Shown here piece by piece: positions 9,019 to 18,149 of a stretch of 64,000 nt of DNA. Location of the stretch: positions 434,001 to 498,000 of the forward strand of contig NZ_JAUIYO010000002.1 in NCBI RefSeq assembly GCF_044891285.1, given 5' to 3'. The notes beneath the pieces are model-generated. The model worked only from the letters and a program-made list of their open reading frames with translations. It was not told the origin of the DNA and did no database searches. Source of the stretch: Pseudobacillus lumedeiriae (GTDB lineage Bacteria > Bacillota > Bacilli > Bacillales > Domibacillaceae). Position 1 is the stretch's first letter; the number at the start of each line of letters is the position of its first letter. Made by a program: the position numbers and the translations under genes.

Positions 9019-10323
9019 ATGGGTGAAGGGATGAAATTGTTTTTTAGTGCTGTACAATGGATGTTTTTCATGCTGGCAAGTTCACTTGTCGCTCCGATTG
9101 CTATTGCTGGTTTATTTCATTTATCGGCAGCAGATACGGCTGAATTTGTGCAGCGGACAATGTTTGTTCTTGGTCTTTCCGGTATCATTCAGGCGTTGAT
9201 CGGGCACCGCCTGCCTATTAATGAGGGTCCAGCAGGGCTTTGGTGGGGAGTTTTTGCGATTTATGCAGGATTTACAGGAACGATCTATTCATCAACCGAA
9301 CAAGTGCTGCAAAGTTTAGAAGGCGGGATGATTGTCTCAGGGGTATTTTTTATTTTACTCGCTGCCGGCGGCTGGCTGGAGAAAATGGCCAGACTGTTTA
9401 CACCGACAGTAACATTTATTTATTTACTGCTGCTGATTTTGCAGCTGAGCGGTTCGTTTTTGAACGGAATGCTCGGTTTGCCGAATGAAGAGGGGACCGT
9501 TCGGCCGCTTGTAATGGCAGGCAGTGCAGTTACCCTTGTCGCTGCGTTTTACCTTTCTGCTCACCGCATCCAATGGGTGCGGCAGTACTCGGTGATCATT
9601 TCATTAGGCTTTGGATGGCTGTTTTTTTCCATCATTGGCGAGGCCTCATTTCCCGCGATATCAGGAGATCGAATATTTCACTTTCCAAACTTGTTCGTTT
9701 TTGGGCCGCCGCTGCTTGACTCCGGTACCATTGTAACGGCGGCCTTTATCACTCTTCTGTTAACCGCTAATATGATTGCTTCGATTAGGGTGATGGAAGA
9801 GGTAATTGGCCGTTTAAATGGCGGCAATAAAAAAGGAAGTTACCGCAGTGCTGGTATAGCCGCAGGTATCAATCAAATGCTTGGAGGAGGTTTTTCAGCT
9901 ATTGGTTCCGTTCCTATTGCCGGGGCAGCGGGGTTTGTAGCTCAGACTGGAAATGTCTCTATTAAGCCATTTTTGACAGGTTCGCTGTTCATTGTCGGAA
10001 TGAGTGTATTTCCGCCGATTATGAATGTGCTCTCCTCTTTGCCGTCTCCTGTCGGATATGCTGTCACCTTTGTTATTTTTTCACGCATGGCTGGTTTTGC
10101 TTTTGCGGAAATGGAGAAGGAAAAAAGCCAGGGTCGTGCCCGGATAGTCGCAGGTATTGCTCTTTTAGCCGGAGTGGGCGTGATGTTTGTACCTGCTGCT
10201 GCCTTTATTGATTTTCCGGCCGCTGCCGCGTCCATTTTAAATAATGGACTGATTTTTGGTACAATGATTGCCATTTGTGTCGAGCAATTTTTACGTGTGC
10301 GCACTCAGAAAAAAGGGGAATGA
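9019..10323 (+). CDS. NCS2-family nucleobase (xanthine/uracil) permease
   Basis: 434 residues with about 12-14 hydrophobic helices and no soluble domain. The segment IGHRLPINEGPAGLWWG resembles the helix-1/3 glutamine-rich region of nucleobase:cation symporter-2 proteins, and GGGFSAIGSVPIAGAAGF matches the substrate-site helix. It likely imports a purine or pyrimidine base with protons; substrate is not determinable. It is an insertion relative to the B. subtilis plsY-yneT order. The start is uncertain: ATG 9019 or ATG 9031 share the same AGAAGGA / GAAGGG region. The next gene follows after 42 bases. Confidence 0.82.
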   Translation: MGEGMKLFFSAVQWMFFMLASSLVAPIAIAGLFHLSAADTAEFVQRTMFVLGLSGIIQALIGHRLPINEGPAGLWWGVFAIYAGFTGTIYSSTEQVLQSLEGGMIVSGVFFILLAAGGWLEKMARLFTPTVTFIYLLLLILQLSGSFLNGMLGLPNEEGTVRPLVMAGSAVTLVAAFYLSAHRIQWVRQYSVIISLGFGWLFFSIIGEASFPAISGDRIFHFPNLFVFGPPLLDSGTIVTAAFITLLLTANMIASIRVMEEVIGRLNGGNKKGSYRSAGIAAGINQMLGGGFSAIGSVPIAGAAGFVAQTGNVSIKPFLTGSLFIVGMSVFPPIMNVLSSLPSPVGYAVTFVIFSRMAGFAFAEMEKEKSQGRARIVAGIALLAGVGVMFVPAAAFIDFPAAAASILNNGLIFGTMIAICVEQFLRVRTQKKGE

Positions 10324-10365
10324 TAGGATAAAGGCGAACTAATAAAGTAAGGAGGAAGGGTATCT

Positions 10366-10776
10366 ATGATTACAAATCCAACGAGAGAAGAAATAGGAGA
10401 ATTGTTGAAGAAGGCAAAGACGATTGCTGTAGTCGGACTAAGCGACAATCCGAGCCGGACGAGCTATATGGTTTCAGAAGCGATGCAGAAAGCAGGATAC
10501 AGAATTATTCCCGTCAACCCAACAGTGGATGAAGTACTTGGAGAAAAAGCAGCTGCTTCCCTCAAAGATATTCACGAGCCGGTCGACATCGTCAACGTAT
10601 TCCGCCGCTCTGAGTTTTTGCCGGAGATCGCTAGAGAGTTTGCTGAGATGGATTGCGGTGTTTTTTGGGCGCAGCTCGGCGTGGCCAATGAAGAAGCGTA
10701 CGAATATTTAAAGGGAAAAGGCAAAACAGTGATTATGGATCGATGCATTAAAGTGGAACACGCGTTAACTAAATAA
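10366..10776 (+). CDS. yneT: CoA-binding protein, YneT/YccU family
   Basis: 136 residues forming a single Rossmann-type CoA_binding_2 domain. TIAVVGLSDNPSRTSYMV is the nucleotide loop, RIIPVNP the second strand, and DIVNVFRRSEFLPEI and VFWAQLGVANEEA are conserved in the family. It is cytosolic and binds CoA; the physiological role is unknown. A strong AAGGAGG ribosome site precedes ATG. Located directly before parE as in B. subtilis, separated from it by a terminator. Confidence 0.9.
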   Translation: MITNPTREEIGELLKKAKTIAVVGLSDNPSRTSYMVSEAMQKAGYRIIPVNPTVDEVLGEKAAASLKDIHEPVDIVNVFRRSEFLPEIAREFAEMDCGVFWAQLGVANEEAYEYLKGKGKTVIMDRCIKVEHALTK

Positions 10777-10786
10777 ATCGATCATC

Positions 10787-10832
10787 AGCAAAAAAGCAAG
10801 GGGTTCACTTCAGTTCCGCTTGTTTTTTGCTG
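10787..10832 (+). terminator. Terminator after yneT
   Basis: Inverted repeat AGCAAAAAAGCAAG / CTTGTTTTTTGCT with one bulge, 11 bases after the yneT stop. Confidence 0.7.
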
Positions 10833-10944
10833 TGGCTTAATTTGCATAAATGATATGGTGACCATACAATAAAGTAGAGCAAAAAGAAAAGAACGGAATT
10901 CTATCGAACGATGGTTATTTGATGAAGCGTTGTTATTTTTATGA

Positions 10945-10971
10945 TATAATGAATGTACGAACGTTTGTTTG
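10945..10971 (+). promoter_or_regulatory. parEC promoter -10 with overlapping LexA (SOS) box
   Basis: A consensus -10 (TATAAT, 10945-10950) is followed at 10958-10971 by CGAACGTTTGTTTG, which fits the Bacillus LexA/DinR operator CGAAC-N4-GTTYG. The box lies where transcription would start, a repressing position. B. subtilis parEC is reported in the LexA regulon (established knowledge). The -35 is poor (TTGATG, spacing about 20). Confidence 0.72.
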
Positions 10972-11002
10972 TTCATTGTGAAAGGCTGAAAGGAGTATTT
11001 TT

Positions 11003-12973
11003 GTGGCAAAAAAAGAAATGACATTTGATTATAATGATGATGCCATTCAGGTGCTAGAGGGACTGGAGGCAGTTAGAAAGCGGCCGGGAATGTATATCGG
11101 GTCAACCGATACACGAGGACTGCATCATTTAGTATATGAAATCGTTGATAATTCCGTAGATGAAGCACTCGCAGGCTATGGAAATGAAATTAAAGTAATG
11201 ATCCATAAGGATCAATCGGTCAGCGTGCAGGATTTTGGCCGTGGCATGCCTGTGGGAATGCATAAAATGGGAAAACCAACGACTGAGGTGATTTTAACGG
11301 TTCTTCATGCCGGTGGAAAGTTTGGACAAGGCGGATATAAAACGAGCGGCGGGCTTCACGGGGTTGGTGCGTCAGTTGTCAATGCTTTGTCCGAATGGCT
11401 CGTCGTTACGATTCATCGGGATGGTTTTATGTATGAGCAGCGCTTCGAAAATGGTGGAATCCCAGTGACGACGCTTGAAAAAAAAGGCGCGACGAAGAAA
11501 ACAGGTACAACGATTCATTTTAAGCCCGATCCAGCTATTTTCAGTACTATTAATTATAATTTTGATACACTCAGTGAACGATTAAGAGAATCAGCTTTTT
11601 TGCTGAAAGGCATGAAAATTACGCTGAAAGATGAACGTCATAAAATAGAAGAAGTGTTTCACTACGAAAAAGGCATCGAAGAATTTGTTAAATATTTAAA
11701 CGAAGAAAAAGACACGCTGCACCAAGTCGTTTCTTTTGCCGGAGAACAAAACGACATTGAAGTAGATTTTGCCTTTCAGTTTAACGATGGGTATTCAGAA
11801 ACGATCTTGTCGTTTGTTAATAATGTCCGGACGAAAGACGGAGGGACACATGAAGCTGGTGCCCGTTCTGCCATGACAAGAGTCTTCAATGAATATGCCC
11901 GCAAAGTGAATCTGTTGAAAGAAAAAGATAAAAATCTGGAGGGGCCTGATATTCGTGAAGGGTTGGCGGCCATTGTCTCGGTACGTATTCCAGAAGAGCT
12001 GCTGCAATTTGAAGGGCAGACAAAAGGGAAGCTGGGGACGAGTGAAGCCCGTTCAGCTGTGGACAGTGTGGTTTCTGCTCAGCTGTCTTATTTTCTCGAG
12101 GAAAATGCCGAGACAAGTACGCTGTTAATCAAAAAAGCGATTAAAGCGGCTCAAGCGAGAGAGGCAGCGAGAAAAGCCCGGGAAGATGCCCGCAGCGGCA
12201 AAAAACGTAAGAAAAATGACGGATTGCTGTCTGGTAAACTGACTCCGGCGCAGTCGCGCAATCCGCAAAAAAATGAACTGTACTTAGTAGAGGGAGATTC
12301 CGCCGGAGGCTCGGCTAAACAAGGACGTGACCGGCGCTTTCAAGCTGTTCTTCCGCTTCGAGGAAAAGTCATTAACACGGAAAAAGCGAAATTGGCAGAT
12401 ATCTTTAAAAATGAGGAAATTAACACCATTATTCATGCCATTGGTGCGGGAGCAGGGCCGGATTTTAATGTGGATGATGCCAATTATGACAAAATCATCA
12501 TTATGACAGATGCTGATACAGACGGCGCACACATTCAAGTTCTGCTGCTTACTTTCTTCTACCGTTACATGAAGCCGCTAATTGAGGCGGGAAAAGTATA
12601 TATTGCCTTGCCGCCGCTCTACAAAGTGAGCAAAGGCAGCGGCAAAAAAGAAATTATTGAATATGCCTGGACAGATGATGAACTGGCAGAAACGATGAAG
12701 AAAGTAGGAAAAGGGTGTATGCTGCAGCGTTATAAAGGTCTCGGTGAAATGAATGCCGACCAGCTGTGGGAAACGACGATGAGCCCTGAATCAAGAACGC
12801 TTATTCGTGTATTGATCGATGATGCGGCCCGTGCAGAGCGCCGTGTGACGACATTAATGGGCGATAAGGTCGAACCGCGCCGCAAATGGATTGAATCGAA
12901 TGTCGCGTTTGGACTGGAAGACGACAGCAACATATTAGAAAATGAAAACCTTTCAGTCGGCGAGGAGGAATAA
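11003..12973 (+). CDS. parE: DNA topoisomerase IV subunit B
   Basis: 656 residues, close to the 655 of B. subtilis ParE. This is the ATPase half of topoisomerase IV, which separates linked daughter chromosomes. Visible motifs: GHKL ATPase N-box EIVDNSVDEALAG, DFGRGMPVGMH, the glycine loop SGGLHGVGASVVNALS, the transducer QTKGKLGTSEARS, and the TOPRIM motifs EGDSAGGSAK and DTDGAHIQ that bind Mg2+. The GTG start is set by AAAGGAG seven bases upstream. parC starts four bases after its stop, so both subunits come from one transcript, probably under LexA. Confidence 0.97.
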   Translation: MAKKEMTFDYNDDAIQVLEGLEAVRKRPGMYIGSTDTRGLHHLVYEIVDNSVDEALAGYGNEIKVMIHKDQSVSVQDFGRGMPVGMHKMGKPTTEVILTVLHAGGKFGQGGYKTSGGLHGVGASVVNALSEWLVVTIHRDGFMYEQRFENGGIPVTTLEKKGATKKTGTTIHFKPDPAIFSTINYNFDTLSERLRESAFLLKGMKITLKDERHKIEEVFHYEKGIEEFVKYLNEEKDTLHQVVSFAGEQNDIEVDFAFQFNDGYSETILSFVNNVRTKDGGTHEAGARSAMTRVFNEYARKVNLLKEKDKNLEGPDIREGLAAIVSVRIPEELLQFEGQTKGKLGTSEARSAVDSVVSAQLSYFLEENAETSTLLIKKAIKAAQAREAARKAREDARSGKKRKKNDGLLSGKLTPAQSRNPQKNELYLVEGDSAGGSAKQGRDRRFQAVLPLRGKVINTEKAKLADIFKNEEINTIIHAIGAGAGPDFNVDDANYDKIIIMTDADTDGAHIQVLLLTFFYRYMKPLIEAGKVYIALPPLYKVSKGSGKKEIIEYAWTDDELAETMKKVGKGCMLQRYKGLGEMNADQLWETTMSPESRTLIRVLIDDAARAERRVTTLMGDKVEPRRKWIESNVAFGLEDDSNILENENLSVGEEE

Positions 12974-12977
12974 CTAG

Positions 12978-15404
12978 ATGCAAAAAGAAGTGTTTCAAGA
13001 TCTGCCCCTTGAAGATGTATTAGGCGACCGGTTTGGCCGCTATAGTAAATATATTATCCAAGAACGGGCACTGCCTGATGCCCGCGATGGTTTAAAGCCG
13101 GTTCAGCGCCGGATTTTATATGCGATGTATACAGAAGGCAATACGCATGAAAAAGGGTTTCGGAAATCGGCCAAAACGGTCGGAAACGTGATCGGCAATT
13201 TTCATCCACACGGCGATTCATCTGTTTATGATGCGATGGTGCGAATGAGTCAGGAGTGGAAGCTCCGCCAGCTGCTCGTGGAAATGCACGGCAATAACGG
13301 CTCTGTTGACGGTGATCCGCCGGCTGCTATGCGTTACACAGAGGCGAGGCTTTCCGCTATTTCTGGAGAGCTGTTAAAAGATATTGAAAAACGGACCGTC
13401 GATTTTATCCCGAATTTTGATGATACGACAGAAGAGCCGACTGTTTTGCCGGCGCGTTTCCCTAACCTATTAGTGAATGGCTCAACGGGAATTTCTGCCG
13501 GGTACGCTACTGACATTCCCCCGCATCAGCTGGGCGAAGTGATTGATGCGGTCATTATGAGGATGGAACGTCCTGCATGTACGGTAGCCGATTTAATGAC
13601 AGTGATAAAAGGGCCGGATTTTCCAACGGGCGGGATTATCCAAGGTGTCGATGGCATTGAAAAAGCGTATAAGACCGGAAAAGGAAAAGTGATTGTACGC
13701 GGAAAAGCGGACATTGAAGAAATTAGGGGCGGAAAGAAGCAAATTGTTATTACAGAAATCCCATACGATGTGAACAAAGCAAATCTCGTCAAAAAAATAG
13801 ATGATTTCAGAATTGACCGGAAAGTGGAAGGCATCGCGGAAGTAAGGGATGAAACCGACCGTACCGGCCTGCGGATCGTCATTGAATTAAAAAAAGATGG
13901 CGATGCGAAAGGAATATTAAATTATTTATACAAAGCAAGTGATTTGCAGATCAGTTATAGTTTTAATATGGTTGCTATTCATAATCAGCGGCCTGTATTA
14001 ATGGGCTTGGCCGAACTATTAGATGCCTACATAAGTCACCAGAAAGAAGTCGTTACGAAGCGCTCGGAATACGATTTAGCGAAAGCGCAGGCCCGGCAGC
14101 ACATTGTCGAGGGATTGATCAAAGCACTGTCAATACTTGATGAAGTCATTGCGGCCATTAGGGCATCGAAAGATAAGAAGGATGCCAAAAATAATTTAAT
14201 GGCTGCTTTTGATTTTACAGAAGCGCAGGCAGAAGCGATCGTCAGCTTGCAATTGTACCGGCTGACGAACACAGACATTACAGCTTTACAGAAAGAGGCT
14301 GGAGAACTGGCAGCTGAAATCGAGCAGCTGACTGCCATTTTAGCGAGTGAAAAGAAACTGACAACTGTCATCAAAAAAGAATTAAAAGAGATGAAGAGAA
14401 AATACAATGACGAGCGGCGGACAGTCATTGAAAAAGAAATTGAAGAAATAAAAGTCAGTCTTGAAGTATTAATTCCAAATGAAGACGTGATCGTGACTGT
14501 GACAAGAGACGGCTACATTAAACGGACAAGCCTGCGTTCCTATTCCGCATCAGGCGGAAAAGACTTGGCGATGAAGGAAACAGATTATCTCCTCTATAAA
14601 CAAGAAGTAAATACAACCGATGTTTTACTCATCTTTACGAATAAAGGAAACTATTTGTATTTGCCTGTTCATGAACTGCCTGATATTCGCTGGAAAGATC
14701 TTGGCCAGCATGTGGCCAGTCTTGTTTCTATCGAAAAAGAAGAGTTCATTATCGCTGCTTTTGCTATTAAAGATTTTCAGGAACCGTCCTATTTATTATT
14801 TGCTACGAAAAATGGCACAATTAAGCGAACAGAATTATCTTCTTACAAAGTGCAGCGCTATTCACGAGCGTTAACAGCTATTAGGCTAAAAGATGATGAC
14901 GAAGTAGTTGGAGTTCATTTAACGAACGGAAAAAAACAAGTGTTCTTGTCGACATTTTTCGGTTACGGACTCTTATTTTCCGAGGATGAGGCAAGTATCG
15001 TAGGACCGCGTGCAGCAGGAGTAAAAGGAATGAACGTAAAAGACGGTGATTATTTGGTCGGTGTAGAAGTGTGGGAATCAAATGAAGAAAAAGATTTGCT
15101 GCTCACTACACAGCGCGGAGCCGTAAAGAAAATGAAGTCAACTGAATTTGAGCCGGTATCACGGGCATCAAGGGGTGTCCTTATGCTGCGGGAATTGAAA
15201 GGAAATCCTCATCGCGTCGTTCAATTAACGACGATTGAACGAGGGGAATCGGTCGTACTGCAAACAAAGAAGGGAAAGAGGGAACTCTTCGATTTTTCTA
15301 CGTTAAAACCGAGTGATCGTTATTCGAACGGGTCATTCGTTTTGGATGAGAAGGAGAGCGGAGAAATAACAGCCGTTTGGAAAGTAATTAGATCGGAAGA
15401 ATAA
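12978..15404 (+). CDS. parC: DNA topoisomerase IV subunit A
   Basis: 808 residues, the DNA-cleaving half of topoisomerase IV. The catalytic tyrosine is Tyr120 in AAMRYTEARLS. The quinolone-determining region reads HPHGDSSVYDAMVRMS (about residues 76-91) with the serine present, so no classical resistance change is seen there. The C-terminal part (from about residue 500) holds repeated beta-pinwheel blades (for example TRDGYIKRT, TKNGTIKRT, TQRGAVKKM). Ribosome site GAGGAGGAA. Co-transcribed with parE. Confidence 0.97.
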   Translation: MQKEVFQDLPLEDVLGDRFGRYSKYIIQERALPDARDGLKPVQRRILYAMYTEGNTHEKGFRKSAKTVGNVIGNFHPHGDSSVYDAMVRMSQEWKLRQLLVEMHGNNGSVDGDPPAAMRYTEARLSAISGELLKDIEKRTVDFIPNFDDTTEEPTVLPARFPNLLVNGSTGISAGYATDIPPHQLGEVIDAVIMRMERPACTVADLMTVIKGPDFPTGGIIQGVDGIEKAYKTGKGKVIVRGKADIEEIRGGKKQIVITEIPYDVNKANLVKKIDDFRIDRKVEGIAEVRDETDRTGLRIVIELKKDGDAKGILNYLYKASDLQISYSFNMVAIHNQRPVLMGLAELLDAYISHQKEVVTKRSEYDLAKAQARQHIVEGLIKALSILDEVIAAIRASKDKKDAKNNLMAAFDFTEAQAEAIVSLQLYRLTNTDITALQKEAGELAAEIEQLTAILASEKKLTTVIKKELKEMKRKYNDERRTVIEKEIEEIKVSLEVLIPNEDVIVTVTRDGYIKRTSLRSYSASGGKDLAMKETDYLLYKQEVNTTDVLLIFTNKGNYLYLPVHELPDIRWKDLGQHVASLVSIEKEEFIIAAFAIKDFQEPSYLLFATKNGTIKRTELSSYKVQRYSRALTAIRLKDDDEVVGVHLTNGKKQVFLSTFFGYGLLFSEDEASIVGPRAAGVKGMNVKDGDYLVGVEVWESNEEKDLLLTTQRGAVKKMKSTEFEPVSRASRGVLMLRELKGNPHRVVQLTTIERGESVVLQTKKGKRELFDFSTLKPSDRYSNGSFVLDEKESGEITAVWKVIRSEE

Positions 15405-15424
15405 AAAAGAAATATTGACTGTAT

Positions 15425-15468
15425 AAAAAATAAAAATATGTGGCTGGTTGCCACGTATTTTTATTTTT
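15425..15468 (+). terminator. Terminator of parEC
   Basis: Long A/T stem AAAAATAAAAATA with GTGGC / GCCAC core, followed by a T run, about 20 bases after parC. Confidence 0.8.
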
Positions 15469-15591
15469 AATTCATTATGTGCAAAATTCAAAGTAGTATC
15501 CTAGAAACTTTAATAAAATATGTAATAAAAGAAGGACAGTTTACTATGCTTTTGTTATAGTTAGAAAGCAAAGATAATGGAAAGGAATGTA

Positions 15592-16014
15592 ATGGCTGTG
15601 TTTCAAGAGTTTAAGAAGTTTGCTATGCGGGGCAATGTCATTGATTTAGCCGTTGGGGTTATTATTGGAGCAGCTTTTGGTAAGATTGTTACTTCACTTG
15701 TAAACGATATGATTATGCCTTTGATCGGTTTGCTGATCGGGGGAGTTGATTTTTCAAATTTAGCGTTTCATTTTGGAGGAGCTGTCGTTAAATATGGCAA
15801 CTTCCTGCAAACGATTGTTGATTTTCTTATTATATCTTTTTCTATTTTCTTATTCGTTAAGCTGTTTAACAAACTGTACCATCAGGAAAAAGCGGAAGAA
15901 ACACCGCCTTCACTATCAAAAGAGGAAGAATTGCTCACAGAAATTAGAGATCTATTAAAATTAGACAAAAAACTTAACAATTTAGAAAATTCAGAGTATA
16001 ATAGAGATAATTAA
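15592..16014 (+). CDS. mscL: Large-conductance mechanosensitive channel MscL
   Basis: 140 residues. The N-terminal helix and first membrane segment read EFKKFAMRGNVIDLAVGVII, the hallmark of MscL, followed by the periplasmic loop, a second membrane helix (IVDFLIISFSIFLFVKLF) and a charged C-terminal bundle. It opens under membrane tension to release solutes during osmotic downshift. The ATG at 15592 is chosen over 15577 because AAAGGA is five bases upstream and the start aligns with the family. The end of the gene contains the thi operon promoter. Confidence 0.95.
   Translation: MAVFQEFKKFAMRGNVIDLAVGVIIGAAFGKIVTSLVNDMIMPLIGLLIGGVDFSNLAFHFGGAVVKYGNFLQTIVDFLIISFSIFLFVKLFNKLYHQEKAEETPPSLSKEEELLTEIRDLLKLDKKLNNLENSEYNRDN
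15974..16002 (+). promoter_or_regulatory. Promoter of the thi operon, inside the 3' end of mscL
   Basis: TTAACA (15974-15979), a 17-base spacer and TATAAT (15997-16002), ending about 25 bases before the TPP riboswitch. It lies entirely in mscL coding sequence. Confidence 0.65.
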
Positions 16015-16025
16015 ATAAAAGAAAG

Positions 16026-16112
16026 TTAGCTAGGGGTGCCTTTAAGGCTGAGAGGATAAACATTATCCAACTCTTGAACCTGATTTGGTTAGTACCAACG
16101 GAGGGAAGCTTG
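16026..16112 (+). promoter_or_regulatory. TPP (THI-box) riboswitch
   Basis: The conserved cores are present in order: GGGGTGCC, CTGAGAGGATAAACATTATCC, TTGAACCTGAT, then GTTAGTACCAACGGAGGGAAGCT. These form the pyrimidine-binding and pyrophosphate-binding arms of the thiamine pyrophosphate aptamer, closed by an AGCT/AGCT P1. The following intrinsic terminator shows control by transcription attenuation: TPP present stops the thi genes. Confidence 0.95.
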
Positions 16113-16136
16113 CATTTTATGTTATTTAATATACAT

Positions 16137-16168
16137 AAAAGAGCCTGCCACTGTGGTAGGCTCTTTTT
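16137..16168 (+). terminator. Riboswitch-controlled attenuator terminator
   Basis: Stem AAAAGAGCCTGCCA / TGGTAGGCTCTTTTT between the TPP aptamer and thiG, followed by T residues; it is the expression platform. Confidence 0.85.
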
Positions 16169-16191
16169 CATTGTAAAAAGGAGGAATTATG

Positions 16192-16956
16192 ATGGATGAA
16201 TTAATGATTGGTCAAACGAAATTAACGAATCGTCTTTTTACAGGTACAGGGAAATTTGCGGATCATTCCGTGATGAAACAAGCTTTTGCACAGTCAGGAT
16301 CAGAGGTGGTCACAGTAGCCGTCCGACGGGTAGACTTGGAGGCTGGTCATGAAAACATTTTAGAAGACATTCCGCCGAATATGATTATTATGCCAAATAC
16401 ATCAGGGGCGAGAAATGCCGAAGAAGCAGTGAGAATTGCGAGATTGGCGAGAGCAGCCGGGATGGGCAACTGGATTAAAATCGAAGTAATTTCCGATCAA
16501 AAATATTTATTGCCGGATAATGAAGAAACGATTCGGGCTACGGATATACTCGCCAATGAAGGATTTGTTGTCCTTCCTTATATGAACCCGGATTTGATGG
16601 CAGCGAAAAAACTGGCGGATGCCGGCGCAGCGGCTATTATGCCGCTTGGTTCACCGATTGGTTCAAACAGGGGTATCCGTATGAAGGAAATGATTCGGAT
16701 TTTAATAGAGGAAAAGACGCTGCCAATCATTGTTGATGCCGGTATCGGAAGACCATCTGAAGCAGCAGAGGCGATGGAAATGGGAGCAGATGCTGTTCTT
16801 GTGAACACAGCGATTGCTACAGCTGATGATCCGATCAGTATGGCAGAAGCATTTAACCTAGCTGTCATCGCCGGAAGAAAAGCTTACTTAGCAGGCCTAG
16901 GATCTGTTTCACAAAGGGCTAACGCTTCATCACCGTTAACTGGTTTCTTACGTTAA
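16192..16956 (+). CDS. thiG: Thiazole synthase ThiG
   Basis: 254 residues, usual ThiG length, TIM-barrel fold. It joins deoxyxylulose phosphate, dehydroglycine and the ThiS thiocarboxylate sulfur into the thiazole phosphate of thiamine. Family segments: LFTGTGKFADHSVMKQA, VRRVDLEAGHENIL, NTSGARNAEEAVRIARLAR, KIEVISDQKYLLPDN, MPLGSPIGSNRGI and VDAGIGRPSEAAEAMEMGADAVLVNTAIA (shown in pieces). Two adjacent ATGs exist (16189, 16192); AAGGAGG spacing favours 16192. First gene of the operon behind the TPP riboswitch. Confidence 0.96.
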   Translation: MDELMIGQTKLTNRLFTGTGKFADHSVMKQAFAQSGSEVVTVAVRRVDLEAGHENILEDIPPNMIIMPNTSGARNAEEAVRIARLARAAGMGNWIKIEVISDQKYLLPDNEETIRATDILANEGFVVLPYMNPDLMAAKKLADAGAAAIMPLGSPIGSNRGIRMKEMIRILIEEKTLPIIVDAGIGRPSEAAEAMEMGADAVLVNTAIATADDPISMAEAFNLAVIAGRKAYLAGLGSVSQRANASSPLTGFLR

Positions 16957-16970
16957 AAAGGAGGGGTAAC

Positions 16971-18149
16971 ATGAGCTTTTACGATGTATACGATCAAATC
17001 AAAAATAAACCGTATGAAGAAATGCTAGACCGTGTCACAGTGAAAGACGTAGATAAAGTGTTAAGCAAAACGAATTTGAACGAGAATGATCTACTCGTGC
17101 TCCTTTCGCCTGCAGCAGTGGAGCGTTTAGAGGAGATGGCGCAGAAAGCCCATAAGCTGACTGTTCAGCATTTTGGCAAAGTGATCTCTTTGTATGCGCC
17201 TCTTTATTTGACTGATTATTGTGTGAATAAATGTGCGTATTGCAGTTTTAGCTTTGACAATGACTTTCCAAGACGGAAATTAACAGCATTAGAAATTGAT
17301 CAAGAAGCAAAGGCATTAAAAGAGATGGGGATTCAGCACGTCATTTTATTGACTGGGGAATCACGCATTCATTCTTCTGTTTCTTATTTAGCCGAAAGTG
17401 CAAAAATTTTAAGAAGTCACGCAGCCTCGATTGCTATTGAAGTACAGCCGCTTGATACGAATGAGTATAGACAGCTTTTCCAAGCAGGCGTGGATGGACT
17501 GACTGTATATCAAGAAGTATATAATGAAGACATTTACAAGGAAATTCATCTAAAAGGGCCAAAAAGAAATTATCGTTATCGTCTCGATGCACCAGAGCGG
17601 GGCTGCGAGGCCGGTATGAGGTCTATTAATATCGGAGCATTGCTAGGAATGGATAACTGGAGAAAAGAAGTGTTTTTTACCGCAATGCATGCCCAGTATT
17701 TACAGAAAAAATATATAGAAACTGACGTTGCTGTTTCTTTTCCCCGCATTCGTCCGAACTTAGGAGGATTTGAGCCGAGAGTTCTTGTAGAAGATAAAGA
17801 TCTGGTTCAAGCCATGCTTGCTTTTCGGATTTTTATGCCGCGTGCAGGCATTACACTGTCTACCCGCGAAGAGGCGGCACTTAGGGATCATCTGATTAAA
17901 CTCGGTGTAACAAAAATGTCTGCAGCTTCTTCCACCGTGGTCGGCGGATATGCAAACAAAAAAGAGGATAACAGCCAATTTGAAATCTCTGATACACGTA
18001 CAGTAGATGAAGTGAAAACAAGGTTGAAACAGCTCGGTTATCAGCCGGTTTCAAAAGATTGGGATATTCTAGCTAGTGAGGAGGAGACAAATGTCTTTTC
18101 AACTTCACGCAATTACGACAGGGAAGCAAGAGCTGGAGCAGGCGTCTGA
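16971..18149 (+). CDS. thiH: 2-iminoacetate synthase ThiH (radical SAM)
   Basis: 392 residues. The radical-SAM cluster motif is CVNKCAYC (Cys84/88/91, CX3CX2C). ThiH cleaves tyrosine with S-adenosylmethionine to give dehydroglycine for ThiG and p-cresol. Further family blocks are LLTGESR, EVQPLDTNEY and SFPRIRPNLGGFEP. Most aerobic bacilli use the oxygen-dependent glycine oxidase ThiO instead, so ThiH here suggests an oxygen-independent route. Its C-terminus overlaps the tenI reading frame by about 59 bases, which is unusual and means tight coupling. Confidence 0.94.
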   Translation: MSFYDVYDQIKNKPYEEMLDRVTVKDVDKVLSKTNLNENDLLVLLSPAAVERLEEMAQKAHKLTVQHFGKVISLYAPLYLTDYCVNKCAYCSFSFDNDFPRRKLTALEIDQEAKALKEMGIQHVILLTGESRIHSSVSYLAESAKILRSHAASIAIEVQPLDTNEYRQLFQAGVDGLTVYQEVYNEDIYKEIHLKGPKRNYRYRLDAPERGCEAGMRSINIGALLGMDNWRKEVFFTAMHAQYLQKKYIETDVAVSFPRIRPNLGGFEPRVLVEDKDLVQAMLAFRIFMPRAGITLSTREEAALRDHLIKLGVTKMSAASSTVVGGYANKKEDNSQFEISDTRTVDEVKTRLKQLGYQPVSKDWDILASEEETNVFSTSRNYDREARAGAGV

